NCBI RefSeq assembly: GCF_030717955.1
Contig: NZ_JAUZVY010000001.1
Location: 558,001 to 622,000, forward strand
From: Alkalimonas delamerensis
GTDB taxonomy: Bacteria; Pseudomonadota; Gammaproteobacteria; Enterobacterales; Alteromonadaceae
Direction: 5' to 3'
DNA: 64,000 bases
The position numbers were made by a program, and so were the translations under genes. The first letter of the stretch is position 1; each line of letters starts with the position of its first letter. Under the pieces are notes generated by a model, which was given only the letters and a program-made list of their open reading frames with translations, did not search any database and was not told the origin of the DNA. Positions 51,508 to 59,675 of this stretch are shown here, one piece after another.

Positions 51508-52817
51508 TGAAGCAGCTAACTTTCGGTGTTAAATGGATGATACCCATGCTCATGATGCTGCTGGCGCCTTGGGTACTGGCAGTGAACCCGGTGCCAGGTG
51601 CAGAGCAGCAGCAGCCTATTTTGTTGCAAAATGCGCTGGTGCATACGGTGGTGGATGCAACACCTGCTGTGCAGGATGTGTTGTTGGTCGATGGCAAAAT
51701 TGCTGCGGTAGGTCGTAATTTATCGCTGCCGCCAAACACCCAAACCAAGGACCTCACTGGTAAACATCTGTACCCGGGGTTGCTGGCGCTGATAAACCAG
51801 CTGGGGTTGATTGAAGTGGAGGCCGTAAGGGCGACTCGCGATGATCGTGAAGTCACCCCGACCAACCCGGATCTGCGGGTCGAAGTGGCCTTTAATGCGG
51901 ACTCCGTCGTTATTCCAACCATTCGCAGCAATGGCTTTACTCACAGCTTGATTTACCCTTCAGGCTCGATGATCACCGGTCGCTCAGCTTTGATGCAACT
52001 GGATGGCTGGAACTGGCAAGATGCGCTGGTGCAATCGGAGGTGGGGCTGCATGTGAACTGGCCATCGATGAGCATTCAGCGTGGCTGGCGCAGCAGCCAA
52101 AGCCCGGAGCATCAGCGTGAACAACAGCAGCAGCAATTGCAGCAATTGCATCATTACTTTGAGCAGGCGCATGCCTACTATCAGGCTGAACAAGCCGGCT
52201 TGAACCGTGGTCTGGACTCGCGCTGGCACCGAATGATGCCTTTTTTCAGCGGCGAGCTACCGCTCTTTGTTCATGCCGATGACCTGCGACAAATTCGCCA
52301 GGCGATGCGGTTGGCTGAGCGTTATCAAGCCAGGCTGGTGATTGTCGGTGGACGTGACAGCTGGCGCATGGCCGATGAACTGGCTGCGGCTTCGGTCGAT
52401 GTGATCTACACTGCTCCGTTCGGTTTACCAAGCCGTGGTGATGAAGCCTACGACCAGGCCTTTACCGCCCCCGGCATCCTGCGCGATGCTGGTGTCCGAA
52501 TTGCGCTATCGTTGGATGGCTTTTGGGACACCCGCAATCTGGTCTTTGCGACCGGCCATGTTACCCGCTATGGCTTAAGTGCCGAAGATGCCTTAAAAGC
52601 CCTGACTTTGGATGCCGCAACTATTGCCGGGGTTGCCGATCGGCTGGGCTCCATTGAAGTTGGTAAAAGTGCCACCCTGGTGGTGTCGGACGGGGATATC
52701 TTTGATTACCTTGGGCATCAGGTAGAGCAGATGTGGATTGATGGCAGGGCAGTGGATCTGGATAACCGCCATAAACAGCTGCATCGGCGATATCAGCAGC
52801 GCTATCAAGCGCGTTAA
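51507..52817 (+). CDS. Amidohydrolase-like protein lacking the metal ligands (probable pseudoenzyme)
   Basis: A 436-residue relative of the upstream enzyme, translated from an ATG overlapping its stop. It begins with a signal peptide (MLMMLLAPWVLAVNP region) and keeps the family frame at both ends (QNALVHTVVDATPAV near the start and RLGSIEVGKSATLVVSDGDI near the end). The HxH position reads YPGLLALINQLG, the second His position LPLFVHADDLRQI keeps one His, and the catalytic Asp position reads ALSLDGFWDT. A Gln/His-rich helical insert (EHQREQQQQQLQQLHH) is unusual. Together with the gene at 9853 this is the second case of an active/inactive amidohydrolase pair in the window. Confidence 0.8.
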   Translation: MKQLTFGVKWMIPMLMMLLAPWVLAVNPVPGAEQQQPILLQNALVHTVVDATPAVQDVLLVDGKIAAVGRNLSLPPNTQTKDLTGKHLYPGLLALINQLGLIEVEAVRATRDDREVTPTNPDLRVEVAFNADSVVIPTIRSNGFTHSLIYPSGSMITGRSALMQLDGWNWQDALVQSEVGLHVNWPSMSIQRGWRSSQSPEHQREQQQQQLQQLHHYFEQAHAYYQAEQAGLNRGLDSRWHRMMPFFSGELPLFVHADDLRQIRQAMRLAERYQARLVIVGGRDSWRMADELAAASVDVIYTAPFGLPSRGDEAYDQAFTAPGILRDAGVRIALSLDGFWDTRNLVFATGHVTRYGLSAEDALKALTLDAATIAGVADRLGSIEVGKSATLVVSDGDIFDYLGHQVEQMWIDGRAVDLDNRHKQLHRRYQQRYQAR

Positions 52818-52821
52818 CAAT

Positions 52822-52851
52822 AAAAAAGGGTGCAAATTTGCACCCTTTTTT
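52822..52851. terminator. Bidirectional terminator, 30-base perfect palindrome
   Basis: Six A, GGGTGCAAATTTGCACCC, six T: perfectly symmetric, so it can end both the amidohydrolase operon and the convergent PEP-CTERM gene. Confidence 0.9.
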
Positions 52852-52862
52852 ACAATGAAAGA

Positions 52863-53546
52863 TTATTTCCTAGATTTACGCTGACGCAAAGCAGCCAAGC
52901 CGGCTAGCATTAGCAGTAAGGTTGCTGGTGCAGGAACCTGCAAGCCTCTGGCTTGATCGGTATCGGTAAAAAATACCATCTCGCCGGTTGCACCTTCTAA
53001 GCCAAAGTAAATTGACATGCTGGTGTATAAATCATAATAAAAGTTACCATTGAACCACACCTCATTGCTGTAAACGACTTCTGTTGGTTCGATACCACTA
53101 ATATGTGTAAAGTAAGCACCGCGCTGAGAGCCCGGAGTCCCTGATGCTGTATCACTTTCTATATATTTAGCATCAAATACTGTATTGCCCGAAGCACCAT
53201 TCAAATGCAACTTGGTTACTGCAACGGTAGTATTAAATACGAAGTCATTTAAGAAGCTATCACCTGCCAAACTAAGTTTCCAGCCATCACCAATGGCAGC
53301 ACCATATACATCTGCATCTCCATCGATGGGGTCTTCCAGAGTACCGTTAAAACTTACAGTTTGACAGCTCAGATCAAGGAAGCAAGCGGTGACATTCATA
53401 CCATGCAAATCTGCGCCTGTACTGAACTCAATCACTTGTTGCACTTCGAAGCGCGTCCCGGATTGGTAGTCGATAATGGTGGCATGAGCAGAGCTTGCTA
53501 GTAAACCCAGAGTCAGGGCAGTAGTGAACAATGGCTTCAACTTCAT
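52863..53546 (-). CDS. PEP-CTERM sorting domain protein
   Basis: Secreted protein of unknown function carrying a C-terminal exosortase sorting signal. The 227-residue product has a Sec signal (MKLKPLFTTALTLGLLASSAHA, cleavage after AHA), a beta-rich middle with two close Cys (ACFLDLSCQT), and the tail VPAPATLLLMLAGLAALRQR-KSRK, which is the PEP-CTERM tripartite signal in its VPAPAT variant: motif, membrane helix, basic end. Such proteins are processed by an exosortase and often end up in the matrix with exopolysaccharide; no exosortase gene is in this window. The coding DNA is AT-richer than its neighbours. ATG at 53546. Confidence 0.88.
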   Translation of the reverse strand: MKLKPLFTTALTLGLLASSAHATIIDYQSGTRFEVQQVIEFSTGADLHGMNVTACFLDLSCQTVSFNGTLEDPIDGDADVYGAAIGDGWKLSLAGDSFLNDFVFNTTVAVTKLHLNGASGNTVFDAKYIESDTASGTPGSQRGAYFTHISGIEPTEVVYSNEVWFNGNFYYDLYTSMSIYFGLEGATGEMVFFTDTDQARGLQVPAPATLLLMLAGLAALRQRKSRK

Positions 53547-53728
53547 AATGATTCCTTTTAAACCTCAATAACGACGGGGAGCATCCATAGCATCCTCACT
53601 TCATGGCTAATTTTTATGCAAAAAACATGCCTTAAAATGCTTTTCCTTTAATAACAGTATATTATGATGTTGGTTTCGGCGAATTGTCAGCACGAATGAT
53701 TTTGTTGTAAAAAAAACGGACAGCGCGC

Positions 53729-54121
53729 TCAACCGCCTGACCAGACAGAATTAAACCCAAGTTGTCTAAGTGCTGCTTCTACTCTATCACGCTGGTCATT
53801 TTGCACAATAATTTGTCCAGATTTGACACTGCCACCACAAGCACAGAATTGTTTTAGCTGTTTGCAAATCGCTTGCAGCTCTTCTGTCGTTCCAGCGATG
53901 CCGCTGATTACGATGACCGCTTTACCGCCACGTTTTTTGGTCTGCCGCTGCAGCCGAACTTTGCCATCCGGTGAGCCTGCATGCATGTCGTCGCTTTTTT
54001 CGGCTTTGATGCGCCCCTGGTCGGTGCTGTAAACCAGTTGTTCTGGTGGACTATCCTTTGCTTCCGGGCTGATTCCGGCCTGTTGTTGCCAGTCGGCCAG
54101 TGAAATGGTTTTTCGGCTCAT
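53729..54121 (-). CDS. yciH: SUI1/eIF1-family translation factor homologue YciH
   Basis: Bacterial member of the eIF1/SUI1 family; in E. coli YciH affects initiation fidelity and stress translation, though its role is not fully settled. The 130-residue product has a variable N-terminus (residues 1-50) and the SUI1 fold from about 55 on: VRLQRQTKKRGGKAVIVISG, LKQFCACGGSVKSGQIIVQND and VEAALRQLGFNSVWSGG (each quoted within limits). The GGK and CGCGG-like signatures are characteristic, here ACGGSVK. ATG at 54121. It is divergent from the GAF gene, with an 85-base gap. Confidence 0.92.
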   Translation of the reverse strand: MSRKTISLADWQQQAGISPEAKDSPPEQLVYSTDQGRIKAEKSDDMHAGSPDGKVRLQRQTKKRGGKAVIVISGIAGTTEELQAICKQLKQFCACGGSVKSGQIIVQNDQRDRVEAALRQLGFNSVWSGG

Positions 54122-54206
54122 GATAACTCCGTGAGCTGGGAGTGAAATCTTATTGGCATTTTGCCATTTTTTGCCTAAAATGGCGCACTATTTTTTAGAA
54201 ATCTGG

Positions 54207-54929
54207 ATGTCTAAAATGTCTGAGTGCAACCCCCTGATCCAGCAGTACCTGCAACGAAGCGGTCTTCAGCTTCAGCAAGAACTTGATGAACACGATATCG
54301 CACGCGACGTTCAGTGGCTGGAGCACTTTCTGGATGAAGCCGTGCGGCCAAGTGTACGCTGGCAGTACCCGGTTCCTGAGCTGGGTGAAGGCGGCGCTTG
54401 CTCACTGTTTGGGGAGCTGGCCGCAGAGCCTTACGATTTGGCGCTAACTTTGGGTGGAAAAAAAGCTGACACAGAGCATGCTTTGCAACAACTGCAGCTG
54501 TTTTGCCAGGCCTTTGAGCAGCGGACCGGGCTGGAGTGGTTCGGCATTTATCAGGCGAGACTTAAGCCACAGCCGGTTTTGGTCAAATTGGCCTACTACG
54601 GCGAGCCATCCAGAGCCGAGTTTCCGTTGAACGAAGTCTTTGCCCTGAGTAGCAACAACAGCAGTGTCGGTTTGAGCGGGCAAGCCCGGGTCATTAACGA
54701 TGTACCTGCCTACCTGGCTTCAGGGGGACAGTATTACAGCTGCGACCCCAAAGTTCAGGCTGAAGCCTGTTTGCCACTGTTCGACCATTCAGGCAAAATA
54801 GTCGGCATTATTGATGCTGAAGCATTCAACAAAGATGTCTTTAACGCTGCGACTCTGACTTTGCTGGTGGCCATTTGTTTAATGGTACCCGCTTATTTAC
54901 CCGCCGCAGTTCAACCATGCAGTGATTAA
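54207..54929 (+). CDS. GAF-domain protein, related to free methionine-(R)-sulfoxide reductase
   Basis: Predicted cytoplasmic GAF-domain protein. The 240-residue product carries a GAF domain in its C-terminal two thirds. The segment YYSCDPKVQAEACLPLFDHSG followed by KIVGIIDAEAFN lines up with the ACDxxSxSEIVLPL and IIGVLDIDS segments of YebR-type free Met-R-sulfoxide reductases, and keeps a Cys at the catalytic position (SCDPK) but not the full Cys set. The activity is therefore uncertain. The N-terminal 60 residues are helical and unassigned. Two starts are possible, ATG at 54207 or 54216; an earlier frame start at 54153 overlaps the yciH promoter. tyrB-like gene follows 14 bases downstream. 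Confidence 0.7.
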   Translation: MSKMSECNPLIQQYLQRSGLQLQQELDEHDIARDVQWLEHFLDEAVRPSVRWQYPVPELGEGGACSLFGELAAEPYDLALTLGGKKADTEHALQQLQLFCQAFEQRTGLEWFGIYQARLKPQPVLVKLAYYGEPSRAEFPLNEVFALSSNNSSVGLSGQARVINDVPAYLASGGQYYSCDPKVQAEACLPLFDHSGKIVGIIDAEAFNKDVFNAATLTLLVAICLMVPAYLPAAVQPCSD

Positions 54930-54943
54930 CACAGGTGAGCACT

Positions 54944-56137
54944 ATGTTTTCTCAGTTACAGCCAGTGGCAACCGATCCCATCCTTGGCTTGATGGCTGCC
55001 TATCAGCAGGACACAAATCCACAAAAAATTGATTTAGGTGTAGGCGTCTACAAGGACGAGCAGGGCCATACGGCTGTACTCAAGTGCGTGAAAAAAGCCG
55101 AAGCCTTGCGTCTGGCCAAAGAAGACAGCAAGACTTACATCGGCATGGCCGGTGATCTGGGCTTTAACCGCCACATTGAGCAGCTGGCTTTTGGCCAGCA
55201 GCATCCTGCACTGCTGGCCGGTCGTTTGACCACGGCTCACACTCCGGGCGGAACCGGTGCCTTGCGGGTTGCCGCCGAATTTATTAAGCGCGCTAATCCG
55301 GCTGCGACCATCTGGGTCAGCTCACCAACCTGGGCCAACCATATTTCGTTGTTTCAGGCTGCCGGCCTGACGGTCAAAGAATACAGCTACTACGATTACG
55401 ACACCAAAGGCTTGCAAGAAGAAGCCATGTTTACCGAGCTGGCGCAAGTACAGCCGGGTGACGTGGTGCTGGTGCATGCCTGTTGCCACAACCCAAGCGG
55501 TCTGGACCTGACCTTTGCTCAGTGGCAGCGTTTTACCGAACTGGCAAAAGAGCGGGGCTTTACCCCGATGGTGGATATGGCTTACCAGGGCTTTGGTGCT
55601 GGTTTGGATGAAGACACTGCCGGATTACGCCATTTGGCCGCGGAAGTGCCAGAGCTGATTTTATGCAGCTCCTGCTCGAAAAACTTTGGTTTGTACCGTG
55701 AGCGCATTGGTGCTTGCACCTTGTTAACAGAGCACAGCAAAGCCGCCGAAATTGCCCGCTCAGTGCTACTTAGTGTGGTGCGTAGCATTTACTCGATGCC
55801 ACCGGCGCATGGCGCCATTATTGTCAGTCATATTCTCGATAGCAATGAGCTGACCGCACTCTGGCATCAAGAGCTGGCTGAGATGCGCAACCGCATCAAT
55901 GATTACCGCCAACTGATGGTCGATAAGTTTAAAGCCGAAGGCATTGCACAGGATTTCAGTTTTATCACTCGTCAGCATGGGATGTTCAGCTTTCTTGGGA
56001 TCAACAAAGCGCAAATTGATCGCTTGCGGGATGAGTACAGCATCTACATGGTGGGTTCCAGCCGGGTTAGCATTTCCGGTCTGAACCACAGCAACATCGA
56101 TTACTTTGCCAAGTCGGTTGCTGCTGTGCTGAAGTAA
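54944..56137 (+). CDS. tyrB: Aromatic amino acid aminotransferase (class I, AspC/TyrB family)
   Basis: PLP enzyme that transfers amino groups between aromatic (and aspartate-type) amino acids and 2-oxoglutarate, the last step of Tyr and Phe synthesis from the products of tyrA and pheA. The 397-residue product has the family start MFSQLQPVATDPILGLMAAY, DLGVGVYKDEQGHT, TPGGTGALRVAAEF, the PLP loop VDMAYQGFGAGLDED and the PLP Lys in CSSCSKNFGLYRERIG, plus the substrate Arg in GSSRVSISGLN. ATG at 54944 follows ACAGGTGA; a GTG three codons earlier overlaps that site. AspC activity cannot be excluded. A terminator with a long loop follows. Confidence 0.88.
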   Translation: MFSQLQPVATDPILGLMAAYQQDTNPQKIDLGVGVYKDEQGHTAVLKCVKKAEALRLAKEDSKTYIGMAGDLGFNRHIEQLAFGQQHPALLAGRLTTAHTPGGTGALRVAAEFIKRANPAATIWVSSPTWANHISLFQAAGLTVKEYSYYDYDTKGLQEEAMFTELAQVQPGDVVLVHACCHNPSGLDLTFAQWQRFTELAKERGFTPMVDMAYQGFGAGLDEDTAGLRHLAAEVPELILCSSCSKNFGLYRERIGACTLLTEHSKAAEIARSVLLSVVRSIYSMPPAHGAIIVSHILDSNELTALWHQELAEMRNRINDYRQLMVDKFKAEGIAQDFSFITRQHGMFSFLGINKAQIDRLRDEYSIYMVGSSRVSISGLNHSNIDYFAKSVAAVLK

Positions 56138-56153
56138 GTTCGTTCTGCCATTG

Positions 56154-56202
56154 CAAAAGCCGCAGTGACGCCTTGATAGGTTGTGCTGCGGCTTTTGTTT
56201 TT
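56154..56202 (+). terminator. Terminator after the aminotransferase gene
   Basis: CAAAAGCCGCAG and CTGCGGCTTTTG form a 12-bp perfect stem with a 20-base loop, followed by TTTTT at 56198-56202. Confidence 0.82.
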
Positions 56203-56253
56203 CTGGCAAATGATCATACACTTAGAACAGAGAACACCACAGGAAAGCTGTCA

Positions 56254-56676
56254 ATGCCAGCAATTACTCAGTTAATGAGCCGTAATCCGGTTAGCGTGTC
56301 GCCAGATGACACCCTTGAAGTTGTGAAAGAGATTTTCGATCAGGTGAAATTCCATCACTTGCTGGTGGTCGAGAAGCAGCAACTGCTTGGGGTGATTTCA
56401 GATCGTGACTTGTTTAAAGCCTTAAGCCCTAATTTAGGCACGGCGGCCGAGACCACCAAAGACTTGGCCACCCTGAAGAAGCGGGTGCATCAGGTGATGC
56501 ATCGTCAACCGATAAGTCTGTCGGTTGGCGCCGAAGTGATGGATGCGGTGCGGCTGTTCAACCGGGAGCGGGTCTCCTGCATTCCGGTGGTGGATAGTTT
56601 TAACCGGCCGCTGGGTATTGTCAGCTGGCGCGATATCATGCAGGCGCTGGAAAAGAAACAGCCACGTCCGGAGTAG
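56254..56676 (+). CDS. CBS-domain pair protein
   Basis: Small stand-alone CBS (Bateman) module, which usually binds adenosine nucleotides and signals energy state; partner unknown. The 140-residue product is two CBS motifs: ITQLMSRNPVSVSPDDTLEV with LLGVISDRDLFKAL (residues 3-60) and VHQVMHRQPISLSVGAEVMD with CIPVVDSFNRPLGIVSWRDI (about 75-135). ATG at 56254 is chosen because AGGAAAG (56241-56247) lies six bases upstream; the frame reaches 27 codons further into the terminator, which is not a start. A single gene converging on ettA. Confidence 0.88.
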   Translation: MPAITQLMSRNPVSVSPDDTLEVVKEIFDQVKFHHLLVVEKQQLLGVISDRDLFKALSPNLGTAAETTKDLATLKKRVHQVMHRQPISLSVGAEVMDAVRLFNRERVSCIPVVDSFNRPLGIVSWRDIMQALEKKQPRPE

Positions 56677-56699
56677 AGCGTGGCTGCTTTGTCAGGCTT

Positions 56700-58361
56700 T
56701 TAGATTTTCTTGTACTTGATGCGATGCGGCTCCAGCGCCTGAGCACCCAGGGTTTCTTTCATCCAGGCTTCGTAATCCGAGTAGTTGCCTTCAAAGAAAT
56801 TGACCTGGCCTTCATCACGGTAATCCAATATGTGGGTGGCAATACGGTCAAGGAACCAGCGATCGTGCGAGATCACCATGACGCAGCCGGGGAAGTCCAA
56901 CAAGGCGTTTTCCAAAGCGCGCAAGGTTTCTACGTCCAAATCGTTGGTCGGCTCATCCAGCAGCAGCATGTTGCCGCCAGCGCGCAGCAGCTTGGCCAAA
57001 TGCACCCGGTTGCGCTCACCACCGGATAAATCACCGATAAACTTTTGCTGATCGTTGCCTTTAAAGTTAAAGCGACCGACATAAGCCCGGCTCTGAAGCT
57101 GAAAATTACCAATCTGCAGGATGTCCTGGCCATCGGAGATTTCCTGCCAAACCGTGTTTTTGGCGTTCATGCTGTCACGGAACTGCTCAACCGACGCCAC
57201 CTGCACGGTATCGCCAAGCTCAATGCTGCCGGAGTCTGGCTGCTCGGAGCCGGTGATCATCTTAAACAGCGTCGATTTACCGGCACCGTTCGGGCCGATA
57301 ATTCCGACAATGGCCCCTTTCGGAATGCTGAAGCTTAAATCTTCAATCAGCAAGCGATCGCCGAAGCTTTTACGCAGGTGGCTGACTTCCAGTACCTTGT
57401 CACCCAGGCGCGGACCAGGTGGAATAAAGAGCTCGTTGGTTTCATTGCGCTTTTGAAAGTCGGAGTTTTGCAATTCTTCAAAGCGGGCCATCCGCGCCTT
57501 GCTCTTGGCATGACGTCCTTTGGGATTGGTGCGTACCCACTCCAGCTCCTGCTTGATGGAGCGCTGCCGTGCCTGCTCGCTGCGCTCTTCCTGCGCCAGA
57601 CGGGCTTCTTTTTGCTCCAGCCAGGATGAGTAGTTGCCTTCCCATGGAATGCCGTAGCCACGGTCCAGTTCCAGAATCCAGCCGGCGACATTGTCGAGGA
57701 AATACCGATCGTGGGTAATGGCGACCACAGTGCCCGGGTAGTCGTGCAGGAAGCGTTCCAGCCAGGCCACCGACTCGGCATCCAGGTGGTTGGTCGGCTC
57801 GTCCAGCAGCAGCATGTCCGGGCGCTCCAGCAGCAAGCGGCATATGGCCACCCGGCGGCGCTCACCACCGGACAAATGCTCAATTTTGGCATCCCAGGCC
57901 GGCAGGCGCAGCGCATCGGCGGCCCGCTCCAGCGTATTGTCGAGGTTGTGGCCATCTTTGGCCTGAATTAAGGCTTCCAGCTCGCCTTGCTCTTTGGCCA
58001 GTGCATCAAAATCGGCATTTTCTTCGGCATAAGCGGCATAGACCTCATCCAGCCGGGTGAAGGCTTGCTTCACATCGGCGACCGCTTCTTCCACGATCTC
58101 CCGCACGGTTTTGCTGGTATCCAGTACCGGCTCTTGCGGCAAATAACCAATTTTGGTGCCGGTCAGTGGCCGGGCTTCGCCTTCAAAATCCTGATCCACG
58201 CCCGCCATAATGCGCAGCAGGGTGGATTTACCAGCGCCGTTTAAGCCCAGCACGCCGATTTTGGCGCCGGGGAAAAACGACAATGAAATGTCTTTTAAAA
58301 TGGTCTTTTTCGGTGGGACCACCTTTGAGACCCGATGCATGGTGTAAATGTACTGTGCCAT
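56700..58361 (-). CDS. ettA: Energy-dependent translational throttle protein EttA (ABC-F)
   Basis: ABC-F ATPase that binds the ribosomal E site and gates the first elongation step according to the ATP/ADP ratio. The 553-residue product has two nucleotide-binding domains: Walker A GLNGAGKST and GPNGAGKST, signatures LSGGERRRVAICRLLLE and LSGGERNRVHLAKLLRA, Walker B LLLDEPTNHLD and LLLDEPTNDLD, the arm insert in the first domain and the Glu-rich linker (QEERSEQARQRSIKQELEWV). The ATG at 58361 (MAQYIYTMHRVSKVVPPKK) matches E. coli EttA; the ATG at 58370 sits directly on the ribosome binding site AGGAAG. Length matches the family (555). Confidence 0.97.
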   Translation of the reverse strand: MAQYIYTMHRVSKVVPPKKTILKDISLSFFPGAKIGVLGLNGAGKSTLLRIMAGVDQDFEGEARPLTGTKIGYLPQEPVLDTSKTVREIVEEAVADVKQAFTRLDEVYAAYAEENADFDALAKEQGELEALIQAKDGHNLDNTLERAADALRLPAWDAKIEHLSGGERRRVAICRLLLERPDMLLLDEPTNHLDAESVAWLERFLHDYPGTVVAITHDRYFLDNVAGWILELDRGYGIPWEGNYSSWLEQKEARLAQEERSEQARQRSIKQELEWVRTNPKGRHAKSKARMARFEELQNSDFQKRNETNELFIPPGPRLGDKVLEVSHLRKSFGDRLLIEDLSFSIPKGAIVGIIGPNGAGKSTLFKMITGSEQPDSGSIELGDTVQVASVEQFRDSMNAKNTVWQEISDGQDILQIGNFQLQSRAYVGRFNFKGNDQQKFIGDLSGGERNRVHLAKLLRAGGNMLLLDEPTNDLDVETLRALENALLDFPGCVMVISHDRWFLDRIATHILDYRDEGQVNFFEGNYSDYEAWMKETLGAQALEPHRIKYKKI

Positions 58362-58503
58362 AGCGTCCATCTTCCTGGTTGCAAGTGCTCGGATTGTACG
58401 TGATTTGCCGCAGATCGTGAAGCCGGGCTAGCCGATAAGGCTGGCACTTTGCCCCTGATTTCTGTTCTAATAGACGCTATGACAGCCAACTTTGTGAAGC
58501 CTT

Positions 58504-58857
58504 ATGTCTGAAGCACAGCATGATCCGAAATACCAACAGTTTGTCGAAGCCGCAAAAACCAATGGGGTGGTTTATGCACTGGCCGAAGGTGAAGACTTAT
58601 TGGTGGTGGAGTCGGTCGAATACGAAGAAACCGATGTGATCCCGTTTTGGTCCTCCGAGGCCGATGCCAAAGCCCATTGCAGTGATGAGTGGGCCAGTTA
58701 CCAGCCAGAGGCGATTCCACTGGATGTGTTTTGCGATGCCTGGCTAAAAGAAATGTACGACGACGGCCTGTTGATTGGCACCAATTGGGATCAGGACTTA
58801 ACCGGGCCGGAAGTCGAGCCGACTGTTTTGCTGGCGGCGTTGCGTCTGGTACAATAA
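58504..58857 (+). CDS. DUF2750 domain protein
   Basis: Function unknown. The 117-residue product is predicted cytoplasmic, acidic (many Glu and Asp) and fits DUF2750: FVEAAKTNGVVYALAEGEDLL, then IPFWSSEADAKAHCSDEWASY and IPLDVFCDAWLKEMYDDGLL, LIGTNWDQDLTGPEVEP (each quoted within limits). The PFWS and the W/Y spacing are the family hallmark. ATG at 58504. It lies between the divergent ettA and folE, 90 bases before folE, and may share its message; this is not evident from the sequence. Confidence 0.85.
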   Translation: MSEAQHDPKYQQFVEAAKTNGVVYALAEGEDLLVVESVEYEETDVIPFWSSEADAKAHCSDEWASYQPEAIPLDVFCDAWLKEMYDDGLLIGTNWDQDLTGPEVEPTVLLAALRLVQ

Positions 58858-58947
58858 GCGGTTATTTCAGATTGGCTTGGCTTTGGCTGAACCAGCCTGA
58901 GGGCACCGCTGTATAAAGGGGCAGAATCCCCTTGTTTTGGAAAAGTT

Positions 58948-59595
58948 ATGTTATCTGAAGAAGCCATTCGCGTTCGTAGCGCGCTTGAGGAAAAAGGCCT
59001 GGAAACGCCGATGCTGGATACCGGCTTATCGCGTGATCAGAAATACCAGAAAATTTCGGCGCTGATGACCGAGGTGGTGCAGACCCTTGGGCTGGACTTG
59101 GCCGACGACAGCCTGGCGGAAACGCCGCACCGCATTGCCAAGATGTATGTCGACGAAATTTTCTCGGGGCTGGATTACCGTCATTTTCCCAAGGTCACTC
59201 AGATTGACAACAAAATGAATGTCAAAGAGATGATCAAGGTGCGGGATATCAGTGTCTCCAGCACTTGTGAGCATCACTTTATCACCATCGATGGCAATGC
59301 CACTGTCGCCTACATTCCGGATCAAAAAGTCATTGGCCTGTCGAAAATCAACCGTATAGTGCGCTTTTTTGCCCAGCGCCCTCAGGTGCAGGAGCGGTTA
59401 ACCGAGCAGGTGTTGGTAGCACTGCAAACCTTGCTGGAAACCGACAATGTGGCCGTCAGCATTGAAGCGGTGCATTACTGCGTCAAAGCCCGTGGGGTGA
59501 TGGACACCAACTCCAAAACTCAAACCACGGCCCTTGGTGGCTCCTTCCGTGAAGACGCCCGTACCCGGGCAGAGTTCTTTTCTCGGTTAAGTTAA
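58948..59595 (+). CDS. folE: GTP cyclohydrolase I
   Basis: Converts GTP to 7,8-dihydroneopterin triphosphate, the entry to folate (and queuosine) synthesis; cytoplasmic toroid. The 215-residue product has the family signature VSSTCEHHFITIDGNATVAYIP (quoted in part; zinc Cys and His), GLSKINRIVRFFAQRPQVQERL and VEAVHYCVKARGVMDTNSKT with the second zinc Cys. ETPHRIAKMYVDEIF is present in the N-terminal domain. The length is normal. ATG at 58948. A long perfect terminator follows. Confidence 0.98.
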   Translation: MLSEEAIRVRSALEEKGLETPMLDTGLSRDQKYQKISALMTEVVQTLGLDLADDSLAETPHRIAKMYVDEIFSGLDYRHFPKVTQIDNKMNVKEMIKVRDISVSSTCEHHFITIDGNATVAYIPDQKVIGLSKINRIVRFFAQRPQVQERLTEQVLVALQTLLETDNVAVSIEAVHYCVKARGVMDTNSKTQTTALGGSFREDARTRAEFFSRLS

Positions 59596-59616
59596 TTTTT
59601 ACCCGAAAAGGCGTAA

Positions 59617-59658
59617 GCGATAAAAAACGGCAGCTTTACGGCTGCCGTTTTTTATCGC
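59617..59658. terminator. Bidirectional terminator between folE and the GGDEF gene
   Basis: An 18-bp perfect stem (59617-59634 with 59641-59658) with a TTTACG loop; the stem contains AAAAAACGGCAGC and its complement, so a T-tract follows in both directions. Confidence 0.92.
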
Positions 59659-59675
59659 TGTGCTGCGGCAAATCA

